DNA of 64,000 bases from Arcobacter sp. CECT 8983. GTDB lineage: Bacteria > Campylobacterota > Campylobacteria > Campylobacterales > Arcobacteraceae. Under the pieces are notes generated by a model. That model searched no databases and was not told the origin of the DNA. It was given only the letters and a program-made list of their open reading frames with translations. The translations under genes and the position numbers were made by a program. Location of the stretch: positions 88,090 through 152,089 of the forward strand of contig NZ_PDKF01000003.1 in the NCBI RefSeq assembly GCF_004118855.1, read 5' to 3'. Every line of letters starts with the position of its first letter. The stretch's first letter is position 1. Below, piece by piece: positions 26,048-35,567 of this stretch.

Positions 26048-26629
26048 TTATTTTGTAACTAAATAGTGTTTTAATGCTGCAACTAAGTTATTAACTTGAG
26101 AATCAGCTGGGATAAGTTTTAAAGTTGCTTTTGCATCTTCGTACTTTCCTTCTTTTGCTTGAATTAATGCTTTATTGAAAATTGCAAACTCTTTTAATAA
26201 AAAGTCTTTTTCCATTGAAACTTCATTTAGTTTATTAACGTCTTGATTTTCTAAAGCTTTTTGATAAGCAACAAGTTCTTTAAAATATCTTAGTTCAGTC
26301 TCTTTGAACTCACTTTTTTTTAATGATTGCGCATAAAGTGCTACTTCATATAGTTTTTGGCTATTTTCTTTTATTGTATTTTTAGCTTCTTGATTTTCAG
26401 GATCTTCCATTAGCTTATTAAATGCAATATTTGCTTCGTGTTTATTTGAAGCTTGAATAACTTTAGTTGTATAAAGACCAATAACTATACCAATTATAAC
26501 GATTAAAGCTAAGATTATAATCATCTTATATTTTTTGTAAAATCTTTCAACTCTAACGAAGCTTTCTAGGAACTTTTCTTCACTGTTTAATTCTTCTTTT
26601 ACATAGTCAACATTTTCTTTAAGACTCAT
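26048..26629 (-). CDS. YfgM-like TPR membrane-anchored protein
   Basis: A 193-residue protein with a cytoplasmic N-terminus, one membrane helix (about 36-53) and a helical periplasmic part of TPR type ('EANIAFNKLMEDPEN', 'FNKALIQAKEGKYEDAKATL'). This layout matches YfgM/TPR_21, which works with the PpiD-SecYEG periplasmic chaperone network in E. coli. It lies directly ahead of the BamB-like lipoprotein gene, as in E. coli. Confidence 0.6.
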   Translation of the reverse strand: MSLKENVDYVKEELNSEEKFLESFVRVERFYKKYKMIIILALIVIIGIVIGLYTTKVIQASNKHEANIAFNKLMEDPENQEAKNTIKENSQKLYEVALYAQSLKKSEFKETELRYFKELVAYQKALENQDVNKLNEVSMEKDFLLKEFAIFNKALIQAKEGKYEDAKATLKLIPADSQVNNLVAALKHYLVTK

Positions 26630-26704
26630 TTAAAACCTTCATTTAAATTTAGGTTTAAATAATACAAAAAAAATTATAAAACCTTACTTTTATAAAAATT
26701 TTTA

Positions 26705-26710
26705 TATAAT
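26705..26710 (+). promoter_or_regulatory. -10 element of ctpA
   Basis: A perfect TATAAT 31 bases upstream of the ctpA ATG, in the divergent spacer with the YfgM-like gene. It is preceded by AT-rich tracts with no clear -35, as is usual for Campylobacterota promoters. Confidence 0.5.
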
Positions 26711-26741
26711 CGTGTTCTTATTAAAGAATTAAGGTTGATTT

Positions 26742-28031
26742 ATGAATAGGTTTATATTAATTTCATCGATTGTTTTATTACTATCTCAATCAATTTTCGC
26801 CAATGAAAAAAAAGAAGAAGAGAACAATCAAACAAGATTCGAGTCTCTATCAAAATTAACACAAGTTATTGGGACTGTTGAAAAGTATTATGTAGATGAT
26901 ATCAAATTACAAGAGATTGTTGACAAAGCATTAAAAGGTCTTATGCAAGAACTAGATGCTCACTCAACTTATTTAGACAGAAAATCATCAAAAGAGATGA
27001 GTATTCAAACTCAAGGTGAATTTGGTGGTCTTGGAATTACTGTTGGTATGAGAGATGGAGCTTTAACTGTTATTTCTCCAATTGATGATACTCCAGCATA
27101 TACAGCAGGGGTAAAAGCAGGTGATATTATTTTAAAGATTGATGATAGTTCAACTTTAAATATGACACTAGATGAAGCAGTTTCTCTAATGAGAGGGAAA
27201 CCTAAAACAGCAATTGATTTAACTGTAGTTAGAGAAGGTGAAAATAAACCGATTAAAATTAATATCATAAGAGATATTATTAAAATTCAATCAGTGTTTT
27301 CAAAAACTATTGATAATGAAGATTTATTATATGTAAGAATCTCAAGTTTCGATAGAAATGTAACTTCAAATTTAAGAAAAGCTATTAAAGATAACCCAAA
27401 AATTAAAGGTATTATCTTAGACTTAAGAAATAATCCAGGTGGTTTATTAACACAAGCAATTGGTGTTGTTGATTTATTTGTTGATGAAGGTATTATTGTT
27501 TCTCAAAAGGGAAGAAATAGTGCTGAAGAAGAGAAGTTTAATGCAACTATTGCTGAAACTATTACAGATGTTCCAGTTGTAGTTTTAGTTAATGGTGGTT
27601 CAGCTTCAGCTTCTGAGATTGTAAGTGGTGCTTTACAAGACCATAAAAGAGCTGTTATCATTGGAGAAAAAACTTTTGGTAAAGGTTCTGTTCAAGCTAT
27701 TTTACCAATAACACAAGATAGAAGTGAAAATATAAAAATTACTATTGCAAAATATTATTTACCAAGTGGTAGAACTATTCAAGCAACTGGGATTACTCCT
27801 GATGTGATTTCTCATGAAGGTGAAGTTGTTGCAGAAAAAAATGCAGAATTTAAGTTAAAAGAAGCAGATCTAAAAAAACATTTAGAAGTTGAACTTAATA
27901 AAGACAATGGTGTAAAAAAAGATAAAGAGAATAAAGAAGATAAAAAAACTTTAACAAAAGATGATATATCAAAAGATAATCAATTAAATACATCTATTGG
28001 TATTTTAAAAAGTTTAATTATAATGAAATAA
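26742..28031 (+). CDS. ctpA: C-terminal processing peptidase (S41 family)
   Basis: A periplasmic serine protease that trims C-termini of exported proteins. Signal peptide 1-20 ('LLLSQSIFA'). A PDZ domain spans about 95-165 ('GGLGITVG', '[13 protein letters not shown]'). The catalytic core has 'LDLRNNPGG' (227-234), the Ser motif '[14 protein letters not shown]' (285-298) and Lys314 in 'TFGKGSVQ'. The C-terminal 60 residues are a Lys/Glu-rich tail. It is followed 14 bases later by purC, the order known in Campylobacter. Confidence 0.93.
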   Translation: MNRFILISSIVLLLSQSIFANEKKEEENNQTRFESLSKLTQVIGTVEKYYVDDIKLQEIVDKALKGLMQELDAHSTYLDRKSSKEMSIQTQGEFGGLGITVGMRDGALTVISPIDDTPAYTAGVKAGDIILKIDDSSTLNMTLDEAVSLMRGKPKTAIDLTVVREGENKPIKINIIRDIIKIQSVFSKTIDNEDLLYVRISSFDRNVTSNLRKAIKDNPKIKGIILDLRNNPGGLLTQAIGVVDLFVDEGIIVSQKGRNSAEEEKFNATIAETITDVPVVVLVNGGSASASEIVSGALQDHKRAVIIGEKTFGKGSVQAILPITQDRSENIKITIAKYYLPSGRTIQATGITPDVISHEGEVVAEKNAEFKLKEADLKKHLEVELNKDNGVKKDKENKEDKKTLTKDDISKDNQLNTSIGILKSLIIMK

Positions 28032-28045
28032 AAGGAACAACACAA

Positions 28046-28759
28046 ATGAATAAAACTGAGCTTTTATATGAAGGTAAAGCAAAAAGAATTTGGAAAACAG
28101 AAGATGAAACTCTTTTAATTTCTGAATTTAAAGATGATTTAACTGCGTTTAATGGTGAACTGAAATCTCAAGAAGAGGGAAAAGGTGCCTTAAACAATAA
28201 AATCTCTACAGAATTATTTAAATTATTAAATGAAAATGGGATTCAAACACATTTTGTTGAAATGCTTGATGATAATAATATGCTTCATAAAAAATGTAAA
28301 GTAATTTCTATTGAGGTAATTATTAGAAATATTGCAACAGGTTCTTTAACAAAAAACTTAGGTATTCAAGATGGAACAGTTTTACCATTTACATTAGTTG
28401 AATTTGATTATAAAAACGATGCTTTAGGTGATCCAAAAATCAATGATCAACATGCTTTAATTTTAGGTTTAGTTAATCACCAAGATGAATTAGACAAACT
28501 AAGAAGAGTAGCAAGAGAAATAAATGATATTTTAAAACCTTATTTCTTTGAAAAAGGATTAAAGCTAGTTGATTTTAAATTAGAGTTTGGTTATGACACT
28601 AATGGAAACATAATTTTAATTGATGAGTTATCTCCTGATAACTGTAGATTTTGGGATGTAGAGTCAGGTGAGTCTATGGATAAAGATAGATTTAGAAAAG
28701 GAAAAGGCGGACTTAAAGTAGCCTATGAAAACGTATTAAATAGAATTTTAAATAAATAA
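28046..28759 (+). CDS. purC: SAICAR synthase
   Basis: Joins CAIR and aspartate in purine synthesis. The 237-residue protein has '[11 protein letters not shown]' at the N-terminus, '[21 protein letters not shown]' and '[14 protein letters not shown]'. It is the second gene in the ctpA-purC-purS-purQ string, with short spacers throughout. Confidence 0.97.
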   Translation: MNKTELLYEGKAKRIWKTEDETLLISEFKDDLTAFNGELKSQEEGKGALNNKISTELFKLLNENGIQTHFVEMLDDNNMLHKKCKVISIEVIIRNIATGSLTKNLGIQDGTVLPFTLVEFDYKNDALGDPKINDQHALILGLVNHQDELDKLRRVAREINDILKPYFFEKGLKLVDFKLEFGYDTNGNIILIDELSPDNCRFWDVESGESMDKDRFRKGKGGLKVAYENVLNRILNK

Positions 28760-28775
28760 TAAGGAAAGAGATTAA

Positions 28776-29021
28776 ATGAAAGCAATCGTAAATGTAGCAT
28801 TAAAACAAGGTGTACTTGATGATCAAGGTAAAGCGACTCATCACGCTTTAGATACTCTTGGGTTTAAAGAAGTTGTAAAAGACGTAAGAATTGGTAAACA
28901 AATTATTATGGAATTAAACTCTTCAAATGAAGAAGATGCTAGAAAAGAAGTTACAGAAATGTGTGAAAAACTTCTTGCTAATACTGTAATTGAAGATTAT
29001 CAAATCGAAATAATAGGTTAA
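28776..29021 (+). CDS. purS: FGAM synthase, PurS subunit
   Basis: The 81-residue small subunit that bridges PurL and PurQ in formylglycinamidine ribonucleotide synthase. The motif 'KQGVLDDQGKATHHALDTLGF' and later 'DVRIGKQI' are standard. It is located 16 bases after purC and 4 bases before purQ. Confidence 0.95.
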   Translation: MKAIVNVALKQGVLDDQGKATHHALDTLGFKEVVKDVRIGKQIIMELNSSNEEDARKEVTEMCEKLLANTVIEDYQIEIIG

Positions 29022-29025
29022 TATT

Positions 29026-29697
29026 ATGAACGTATCTGTATTACAATTTCCTGGTACTAATTGTGAATATGACACAAAATATGCTTTTGAAAAACTAGGT
29101 TGTGAAGTTACTATTATTTGGCACAAAGATAAAGAGATTCCAGCAAATACTGATTTATTAGTTATTCCTGGTGGATTCTCTTATGGAGATTATTTAAGAT
29201 CTGGTGCAATTGCTAGATTTGCAAATATTATGGAATCAGTTCAAGACTATGCTGCAAATGGTGGAAAGGTTTTAGGTATTTGTAATGGTTTCCAAATTCT
29301 TTTAGAAGCAGGACTTTTACCTGGTGCTATGAAAAGAAATGATTCTTTACATTTTATTTCAAAATACAATAATTTAAAAGTTATTAACAATGATAATACT
29401 TTTCTTTCATTATTAAAAAAAGATGAAGTTGTGAATATTCCTGTTGCTCACCACGATGGTAATTATTTTATTGATGAAGCAGGATTAAAAGAGCTTGAAT
29501 CGAATAATCAAATTCTTTTAAAATATTGTGATGAAAATGGTGAAGTTATGAACTTAAATGGTTCTGTTGCAAATATTGCAGGTATCTGTAACAAAGAAAA
29601 AAATGTATTTGGTCTTATGCCTCACCCAGAAAGAGCAATGGAAGATTTATTAGGTTGCGATGACGGTGTTTCAATGTTAAAAGGGTTCTTAAAATAG
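29026..29697 (+). CDS. purQ: FGAM synthase, glutaminase subunit PurQ
   Basis: Supplies ammonia from glutamine to PurL. The 223-residue class I glutamine amidotransferase has 'PGGFSYGDYLRSGAIA', the nucleophile Cys in 'VLGICNGFQILLEAGLLPGA' and the His-Glu pair in 'MPHPERAM'. Its stop overlaps the next start by 1 base. PurL is not in the window. Confidence 0.96.
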   Translation: MNVSVLQFPGTNCEYDTKYAFEKLGCEVTIIWHKDKEIPANTDLLVIPGGFSYGDYLRSGAIARFANIMESVQDYAANGGKVLGICNGFQILLEAGLLPGAMKRNDSLHFISKYNNLKVINNDNTFLSLLKKDEVVNIPVAHHDGNYFIDEAGLKELESNNQILLKYCDENGEVMNLNGSVANIAGICNKEKNVFGLMPHPERAMEDLLGCDDGVSMLKGFLK

Positions 29698-30896
29698 TGA
29701 AAAAAATAGTAGTATTAGTTTTTGTTTTATTTAGTTTAGTTTTCTCAAATGACTTTGTTAAAGAAGAGAGTTCTGTATTTAATAGTTCAAATGATAAAAA
29801 TATAAATACTATAAATAAATTCACTCAAGAAGAAAACTTAGCAACAGAAGGTGTTCAATATTCACCTTCTGTTGTTAGTAAAAATTTATACCTATCATAT
29901 AAAAATTATCCAAATCATATTTACAAAAATCAAAGATTTGAAGTTGATGTAAAAGCTTTAATTACTAGAACTAACTATGATAGAATTGAAACACACTTCA
30001 TAGATGGCATAAATATGTTACCTTTAAATGCTGAAAGTCAATGGGAATATGAAGGTGATGCTAAAAATGTATATATAAATAAATACTATTTCAAAGCTTA
30101 TGATTCTAATTTTTTATTACCAACAATTGAAGTAAAACTTTTTGATAATAATATTTTAGTAGAGAGTAGAAAACTACTTCCTCCTAAGATAACTTTTTCA
30201 GAAATTGCAAAAGCTGATAATAGATTTTCTAATATAATTGCTAAAGAATTAAAAGTTTTAAATACTAAAGCAAAACAGTACACAAATAAAGAAGCCTTAG
30301 CTATTATTGATTTGCAAGGTAGTTTTTCAAACTTTGAAGACTTTTATATAAAAGGCTTTGATGAACAAGGTGTTACGTTAATTGAAGATAACTATCCTTC
30401 TCAACATATGATTTATTATGTAGTTATTCCTATTCATCAGAAATCAATTATTTTTAACTATTACAATACTGATTTAAAAAAATTAGAGAAAATAACTATA
30501 CCTGTTAAGTTTGAAGAAGAACTTGTTAGTACTCAAACAGACTTAAATCCTAATAATTCTAGTTTTGAATTTTATAAAAAAGTTGCAATTGCAGTAATAG
30601 CAGTAGTATTCTTAGTTTTATTTATTTGGAAAAGATCATATATTTATTTGATTTTATTTTTAGTATTTGCAATTGCAAGTATGCTTTTTGCAATGCCAAA
30701 TAAAAATATAAAATTAAAAGAGAATAGTGTAATTTATATTTTACCTACAAAGAATTCAACAATTTTCCAAAAAATGACAGATCAATCTTTAGTGGAAGAG
30801 ATGAAAAGAAAAAATGGTTTTGTAAAAATCATGTTTAAAAGAGGTCAAGACAAATTCATTGGGTGGGTAAAGGAAGACGATGTTATCAAGAATTAG
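29697..30896 (+). CDS. Exported membrane protein with C-terminal SH3-like domain, unknown
   Basis: A 399-residue protein starting at GTG, with a signal peptide ('VVLVFVLFSLVFS') and a large beta-rich periplasmic region. Two adjacent membrane helices follow (about 297-311 and 315-331), then a short SH3-like tail ('FVKIMFKRGQDKFIGWVKEDDV'). C. jejuni has a gene of unknown function in the same place between purQ and plsC. It overlaps purQ by 1 base and plsC by 17 bases. No function can be given. Confidence 0.7.
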   Translation: MKKIVVLVFVLFSLVFSNDFVKEESSVFNSSNDKNINTINKFTQEENLATEGVQYSPSVVSKNLYLSYKNYPNHIYKNQRFEVDVKALITRTNYDRIETHFIDGINMLPLNAESQWEYEGDAKNVYINKYYFKAYDSNFLLPTIEVKLFDNNILVESRKLLPPKITFSEIAKADNRFSNIIAKELKVLNTKAKQYTNKEALAIIDLQGSFSNFEDFYIKGFDEQGVTLIEDNYPSQHMIYYVVIPIHQKSIIFNYYNTDLKKLEKITIPVKFEEELVSTQTDLNPNNSSFEFYKKVAIAVIAVVFLVLFIWKRSYIYLILFLVFAIASMLFAMPNKNIKLKENSVIYILPTKNSTIFQKMTDQSLVEEMKRKNGFVKIMFKRGQDKFIGWVKEDDVIKN

Positions 30897-31569
30897 AGGA
30901 ATAATTGTACTTATCCAATTTTCTATTACTGTTGCCATTGTCGTTGTCTCAATGTATCTTTTTAGAAGCAAAACCCATGAAATAATTAAAATTTGGATGA
31001 AAGTTCAAACTTATCTTTTAGGAATTAAACTAGAAATAGAAGGTGAGTTAGACGAGTCATGTGATATGGTTGTTATGAATCATCAAAGTCTATTAGATAT
31101 TATCATAATGGAGCATATTCATAGTAGAAATTTAGCTTGGGTAGCTAAAAAAGAGATTACAGATTTATTCTTTTTTGGACATATAATTAAAGCTCCAAGA
31201 ATGATCTCTATTGATAGAGAGAATAAAGCAGGAATAATCCACCTTTTAAAAGAAGCAAAAGATAGACTTTCAAAAGGGCGTCCTATTGCTATGTTTCCTG
31301 AGGGAACTAGAAGTGATGGAAAACAAATGCTTAAATTTAAAGCTGGAGCCCAAATACTTGCAAATAAATTAAATTTGAGAGTTCAACCAGCAATTATCTT
31401 GAACACAAGAGATATCTTAGATTCTCAATCACTTAAACAAAAACCAGGAGTTGTAAGAGTTAAATTTTTAAAACCAGTTCAAGCTCAAAAGGGAACTACT
31501 TGGTTTGAAGATTTAGAAAAACAAATGAACGAAGAGTTTGAAAAAGAGAAAAAAAGAAATGACTCTTAG
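30880..31569 (+). CDS. plsC: 1-acyl-sn-glycerol-3-phosphate acyltransferase
   Basis: Adds the second acyl chain in phosphatidic acid synthesis at the inner membrane. One membrane helix lies at the N-terminus. The HX4D catalytic motif is 'NHQSLLDI' and the glycerol-phosphate motif is 'FPEGTRSDG'. The 229-residue length is typical. AAGGAAG precedes the ATG inside the previous gene. Confidence 0.93.
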   Translation: MLSRIRGIIVLIQFSITVAIVVVSMYLFRSKTHEIIKIWMKVQTYLLGIKLEIEGELDESCDMVVMNHQSLLDIIIMEHIHSRNLAWVAKKEITDLFFFGHIIKAPRMISIDRENKAGIIHLLKEAKDRLSKGRPIAMFPEGTRSDGKQMLKFKAGAQILANKLNLRVQPAIILNTRDILDSQSLKQKPGVVRVKFLKPVQAQKGTTWFEDLEKQMNEEFEKEKKRNDS

Positions 31570-31945
31570 TTGGCAAACTCTACTTGCAGTAGGATTAGGT
31601 GGCTTTTTAGGCGCAATTGCAAGGGCTTATACAGTTCATCTAACTAATAAACATTTTCCTGTAGATTTGCCAGTTGGAATATTACTTGTTAATGTTATTG
31701 GTAGTTTCATTATAGGATGCCTTTTCGCAGTTATTGCTCATAATATGATTTCTGATATCACTAAATCATTTATAGCTACAGGTTTTTTGGGAGCACTTAC
31801 AACTTATTCAACATTTGCAATTGAAAGTTTTTTCTTGCTACAAAGCTCTTTTTTCCTTGGAATTACAAATATATTCTTAAATCTATTTGGCACAATTTTA
31901 GCCGCAGCAAGTGGCTATAAACTATTACATTTTCTAATTAAATAA
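31559..31945 (+). CDS. crcB: Fluoride channel FluC/CrcB
   Basis: A small four-helix fluoride exporter that works as a dimer. 'GGFLGAIARAY', 'NVIGSFIIGCLF' and 'GFLGALTTYSTFAIE' are the family motifs. The ATG at 31559 is preferred to TTG 31538; both lie inside the plsC end. It is the last gene of the ctpA-pur-plsC string. Confidence 0.93.
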   Translation: MTLSWQTLLAVGLGGFLGAIARAYTVHLTNKHFPVDLPVGILLVNVIGSFIIGCLFAVIAHNMISDITKSFIATGFLGALTTYSTFAIESFFLLQSSFFLGITNIFLNLFGTILAAASGYKLLHFLIK

Positions 31946-31993
31946 ATTTCTCAATAAATTAAAAAATTAATTAAGCATTTTATATGCATATTA

Positions 31994-32008
31994 TGATTAT
32001 AATTATCA
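31994..32008. promoter_or_regulatory. Fur box at the AraC-regulator promoter
   Basis: TGATTAT-A-ATTATCA matches the 7-1-7 Fur core TGATAAT-N-ATTATCA at all but one arm position, and 15 of 19 of the longer consensus by hand count. It overlaps TATAAT at 31998-32003, so Fur with Fe2+ would block the promoter of the AraC-type gene at 32040. Confidence 0.65.
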
Positions 32009-32039
32009 ATATCTTATTAAAGGAAATTTACTTTTTTTT

Positions 32040-33005
32040 ATGAAAAAAATCAATTTAAAAGATTTAATAGAACTTGATGAAGAAATAAACCACCCTTTTT
32101 CAAGAAAAATCTCTGTATCAAATATTAAAAAAAAGTTTGGACGAGGTATTATAATAAAATATGATATTGGAAATGGTATAGCTATTTTTGCACGTAACTT
32201 TACTTTGAATGAAGATATTATATTAACTGAAGAGAGTGATATCCCTGGGGCATGTTTTATTTTCAATTTAGAAAATAATCTTACTTTTAACTACAAAGAC
32301 AAAAAAGAGTATATTTTAAAAAAGAATCACTTTTTTATAGAACTTGCTTCAAATAAATTTTATTGTGAAATTCCTATAAAAAAAGATGAACCTTTTTTAA
32401 CTATTTTTTTAGCTGTTAAAGACACACTTTTTTTAAAACTTGCATCTTCAATAGAAAATATTCATGATTATATGAATAAAGCCTTTTGTCAAAGTTATTA
32501 TATTCTAGAAGGTTTAGAAATTGATACTTTACAACTTGAATTATTTAATGAGTTTAAAGATAAAACTTATTTTGAAGATATTTTAAAAAATATATATTTA
32601 GAATCTAAAACAACAAAGTTACTTCATTATAGTATTGAAAAAGTTAGTAAAAATTTGAATGCTCCTTTAGTAAACTTTAATAAGAATAGAATCTTATCTT
32701 TAGAAAGAGCAAAAGAGATGATTATGCAAAAATATGATGAAAAACTTTCAATAAAAGAAATTGCATATAAATCAGCAATAAATGAATGTTATTTAAAAAA
32801 AGATTTTAAAGAATATTTTGGAATGACAATTCATGAAATGCTTCAAAAAAGACGTTTAGAGATCTCTAAACAACTGCTACAAGAAGATTTTTGTGTAAAA
32901 GAAGTAGCTTTTAAAGTTGGTTATAAACACACAAGTAATTTTAGTAAAATTTTTAAAAAACAATTTAATATCTCTCCTGCAAAATATAAAAAACAATTTA
33001 TATAA
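32040..33005 (+). CDS. AraC-family regulator of siderophore uptake (PchR-like)
   Basis: A 321-residue protein whose C-terminal ~90 residues form the double helix-turn-helix ('LSIKEIAYKSAINECYLKKD' and 'VCVKEVAFKVGYKHTSNFSK'-like segment, ending 'NISPAKYKKQF'). The N-terminal ~220 residues have the beta-rich layout of PchR-type effector domains, which bind ferric siderophores. It lies upstream of a TonB-dependent receptor on the same strand, and its promoter carries a Fur box. It is likely to activate the receptor gene when the cognate siderophore enters. Confidence 0.85.
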   Translation: MKKINLKDLIELDEEINHPFSRKISVSNIKKKFGRGIIIKYDIGNGIAIFARNFTLNEDIILTEESDIPGACFIFNLENNLTFNYKDKKEYILKKNHFFIELASNKFYCEIPIKKDEPFLTIFLAVKDTLFLKLASSIENIHDYMNKAFCQSYYILEGLEIDTLQLELFNEFKDKTYFEDILKNIYLESKTTKLLHYSIEKVSKNLNAPLVNFNKNRILSLERAKEMIMQKYDEKLSIKEIAYKSAINECYLKKDFKEYFGMTIHEMLQKRRLEISKQLLQEDFCVKEVAFKVGYKHTSNFSKIFKKQFNISPAKYKKQFI

Positions 33006-33041
33006 ATAAAATTTCTTTTTGAACTAATTACTTTCCTTTTT

Positions 33042-33072
33042 TTGACACTTTATATATTGATAGTTATTATCA
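33042..33072 (+). promoter_or_regulatory. Promoter with overlapping Fur box for the siderophore receptor
   Basis: TTGACA (33042-33047), a 17-base spacer and TATTAT (33065-33070) form a near-consensus sigma-70 promoter. The Fur core TGATAGT-T-ATTATCA (33058-33072, one arm mismatch) covers the -10, so iron-loaded Fur should repress it. A full -35 is unusual for this group. Confidence 0.7.
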
Positions 33073-33112
33073 TAAATGATATTGTTTTGCTCGTTTAATA
33101 CAAGGAGTAAAA

Positions 33113-35188
33113 ATGAAAAAGAATCTTTTTCAAAAACATCTATCTATCACTATTTCTACTTTATTATTTACAAGTACCGCATTACTTGCTGATGATGTAG
33201 AAAAAATTGATTCAGTTACAATTATAGGAAATGAATCATCAAATTATTTAAGCAAAGAAAAACTTTCATTAAATAGAACAAATATTAATATTGAAGATAC
33301 TGCAAAATCAATTCAAGTATTTAATGAAGATTTTATTCAAGATGCTCAAATTCAAAATATTGAAGATATAATAAAGATGTCATCAAATACAGTTTACACA
33401 GGTGATACTGATGGAAAATCAACAAATATCTCAATGAGAGGATTTTCAGGAGTTCCTATTTTAATTGATGGTTTAATACTTACTAATAAAATAGCACATC
33501 CAGAAGTTTTTAATCTTCAATCAGTTGAAGTTCAAAAAGGTCCAGACTCATTACAATATGGACAATCAAGCCCAGGTGGATTAGTAAATTTAGTTACTAA
33601 AAAACCAGTTAAAGAAAACTTTACCAAAATAGAGTTTGCAGTAAATGATAATCCATCGTTTAGCCCAAAATTAGATATAGGTGGAAGTATAAATGAAGAC
33701 AAGTCTTTATATTATAGATTAATTTCTGTTTTTGAACATGACAAAGGTTGGACAAATAGCAATACAGATACAAATAAAATATTTATTGCACCTTCTATTA
33801 GTTATGATATAAATGACAATAATACCTTCACATTTGTTTCTGAATATACTAAAGAAAAAACGCCAACAGGTTTTGGTAGTAATATAAATAGTAAAGGAGA
33901 ATTTGTAGCTTCCCTTGAACATGTTACTTCTCATCCAGATGAAGAGTATGAAAAAACACAAAAGGTTTTAGGTTTTGACCTTGATAGTAGTTTCAATTTA
34001 TGGAACTCAAATTTAAGATATAGGTATACTAATTTTGTAAGAGATTATGGGGATGTATATTTGCCTTTATTTTATAATGAAGCGACAAATGAAGTGACAA
34101 GATTTTCTGCTGATCAAAGAGGTGAGTTTGAAGAGCATGCTTTACAATATAGTTTAAATAAAGAGTTTACTATTTTTGGTAAAAAAAATAATCTTAGTTT
34201 AGGGGCTGATTATAATAAAGCATATTCTAAAGGAACTTCACGTATTGCTTTATCTTCACTATCTAATATAAATTTAGCAAATCCTACTTATGAAGATAAA
34301 ATAAAATCAATTGATGAATTTAGTTCTGTTAGAGATATGTCAAGTGATAAAACATATGTTAAATCTTGGGGAATGTTTTTACAAGATAATATAGACTTAA
34401 CAGATAACTTGATATTCAATACAGGACTAAGATATAGTGAATCAAAACCACAAAATGGAAAAAAAAGTGATGCTTTAACTCCGTCTTTTGGATTAGTTTA
34501 TAAAATTACTCCTCAAACCTCAGTTTATACAAACTATTCAGAATCGTTTACTCCTAATAGTAAATTAGATAAAAGTAATAATATTTTAGATCCTGAAGAA
34601 GGAAAAGGTTATGAGCTTGGTATAAAACAAAAACTATTTAATGATAACTTTAATTTAACTGCTGCTTTATTTAGTATTGAAAAAGTAAATATAGCATTAA
34701 GTGATGACTCAACTATAGATACAAATGATTATGTTGCAAGTGGAAAACAAACAAGTAAAGGGCTTGAAATAGATTTAGTTGGTCAAATTACAGATAACTG
34801 GTCTTTAGTAGCATCTTATGGATATACAAAAACAGAAAATAAGGACAATAATAATTTAGAACTAAGAAATATTCCAAGTCATACTGCAAATATTTTTACT
34901 ACATATAATCTTAGCTCATTTAACTTACCAAATTTTTATGTTGGAGGAGGGGCTAGATATTTAGGAAGTAGATATGCAGATGATGCAAATACAATTAAAC
35001 TTGATTCGTCAATAATTTATAATGCCACAGTGGGTTATAAAAAATCTAACTGGAAAGTAAATTTAAGTATTCAAAATTTAACAGATGAGGAATATGTAGA
35101 TGGTTCAGCGTCAGGTTCGACAAGCGATACAAGAGTTTATGTAGGAACACCAAGAACAATTATGGCAAATATTAGTTATAGCTTTTAA
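33113..35188 (+). CDS. TonB-dependent siderophore receptor
   Basis: A 691-residue outer-membrane receptor. The signal peptide ends near residue 26 ('STALLA'). A TonB-box-like 'EKIDSVTII' follows, then the plug domain (about 50-170, 'MRGFSGVPILIDGL', 'VQKGPDSLQYGQSSPGGLVNL' in separate segments) and a 22-strand barrel ending in the terminal Phe of 'NISYSF'. It resembles FpvA/FhuE/FoxA-type ferric siderophore receptors without the N-terminal signalling domain. The siderophore cannot be told. It is controlled by the upstream Fur box and probably by the AraC-type neighbour. Confidence 0.93.
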   Translation: MKKNLFQKHLSITISTLLFTSTALLADDVEKIDSVTIIGNESSNYLSKEKLSLNRTNINIEDTAKSIQVFNEDFIQDAQIQNIEDIIKMSSNTVYTGDTDGKSTNISMRGFSGVPILIDGLILTNKIAHPEVFNLQSVEVQKGPDSLQYGQSSPGGLVNLVTKKPVKENFTKIEFAVNDNPSFSPKLDIGGSINEDKSLYYRLISVFEHDKGWTNSNTDTNKIFIAPSISYDINDNNTFTFVSEYTKEKTPTGFGSNINSKGEFVASLEHVTSHPDEEYEKTQKVLGFDLDSSFNLWNSNLRYRYTNFVRDYGDVYLPLFYNEATNEVTRFSADQRGEFEEHALQYSLNKEFTIFGKKNNLSLGADYNKAYSKGTSRIALSSLSNINLANPTYEDKIKSIDEFSSVRDMSSDKTYVKSWGMFLQDNIDLTDNLIFNTGLRYSESKPQNGKKSDALTPSFGLVYKITPQTSVYTNYSESFTPNSKLDKSNNILDPEEGKGYELGIKQKLFNDNFNLTAALFSIEKVNIALSDDSTIDTNDYVASGKQTSKGLEIDLVGQITDNWSLVASYGYTKTENKDNNNLELRNIPSHTANIFTTYNLSSFNLPNFYVGGGARYLGSRYADDANTIKLDSSIIYNATVGYKKSNWKVNLSIQNLTDEEYVDGSASGSTSDTRVYVGTPRTIMANISYSF

Positions 35189-35283
35189 TAAAATTTTATA
35201 TGAGGATTTATTTGGTTAAATAACTTTATAATTTCCTCTATTTTATAAGTTTTAGCACTCATTTTTTTTAAGCTTCAAAAAGA

Positions 35284-35289
35284 TATAAT
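35284..35289 (+). promoter_or_regulatory. -10 element of tatA-argS
   Basis: A perfect TATAAT 29 bases upstream of the tatA start, with T-rich runs upstream and no clear -35. Confidence 0.5.
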
Positions 35290-35318
35290 ATCTGAAAATT
35301 ATACATTAAGGATTGATA

Positions 35319-35555
35319 ATGGGTATGCCAGGTGGAATGGAGTGGGTATTAATCGCTCTAGTAGTACTTTTACTTTTTGGTGGAAAGAAAATTCCAGAAC
35401 TTGCAAAAGGTTTAGGTAGCGGTATTAAAAATTTCAAAAAAGCAGTTAAAGATGATGATGAAGAAGTAGCTTCAACTGATAAAAAAGAAGAAATTGAAAA
35501 AAAAGATGAAGAAGCTAAAGTTGAGTCAAAAAAAGACGAAACTAAAACAGTATAG
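35319..35555 (+). CDS. tatA: Sec-independent translocase TatA/TatE
   Basis: A 78-residue pore-forming component of the twin-arginine export system. One N-terminal membrane helix ('[26 protein letters not shown]') is followed by the amphipathic helix with 'FKKAVKDD', and a Lys/Glu-rich tail. The start is ATG 35319, 6 bases after AAGGA; a TTG at 35313 is too close to that site. argS begins 12 bases downstream, as is common in this group. Confidence 0.92.
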   Translation: MGMPGGMEWVLIALVVLLLFGGKKIPELAKGLGSGIKNFKKAVKDDDEEVASTDKKEEIEKKDEEAKVESKKDETKTV

Positions 35556-35567
35556 TGTGAGTGAATA

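Noticed and set aside
31880..31925. AAGTGGCTATAA string resembling the shared promoter motif
   Set aside because: It lies inside the crcB coding end (Ser-Gly-Tyr-Lys codons), and the only gene downstream has its own promoter.
35189..35283. Possible structured leader between the siderophore receptor and tatA
   Set aside because: Only short AT-only inverted repeats were found (for example TTATTT/AAATAA), as expected by chance in this base composition.
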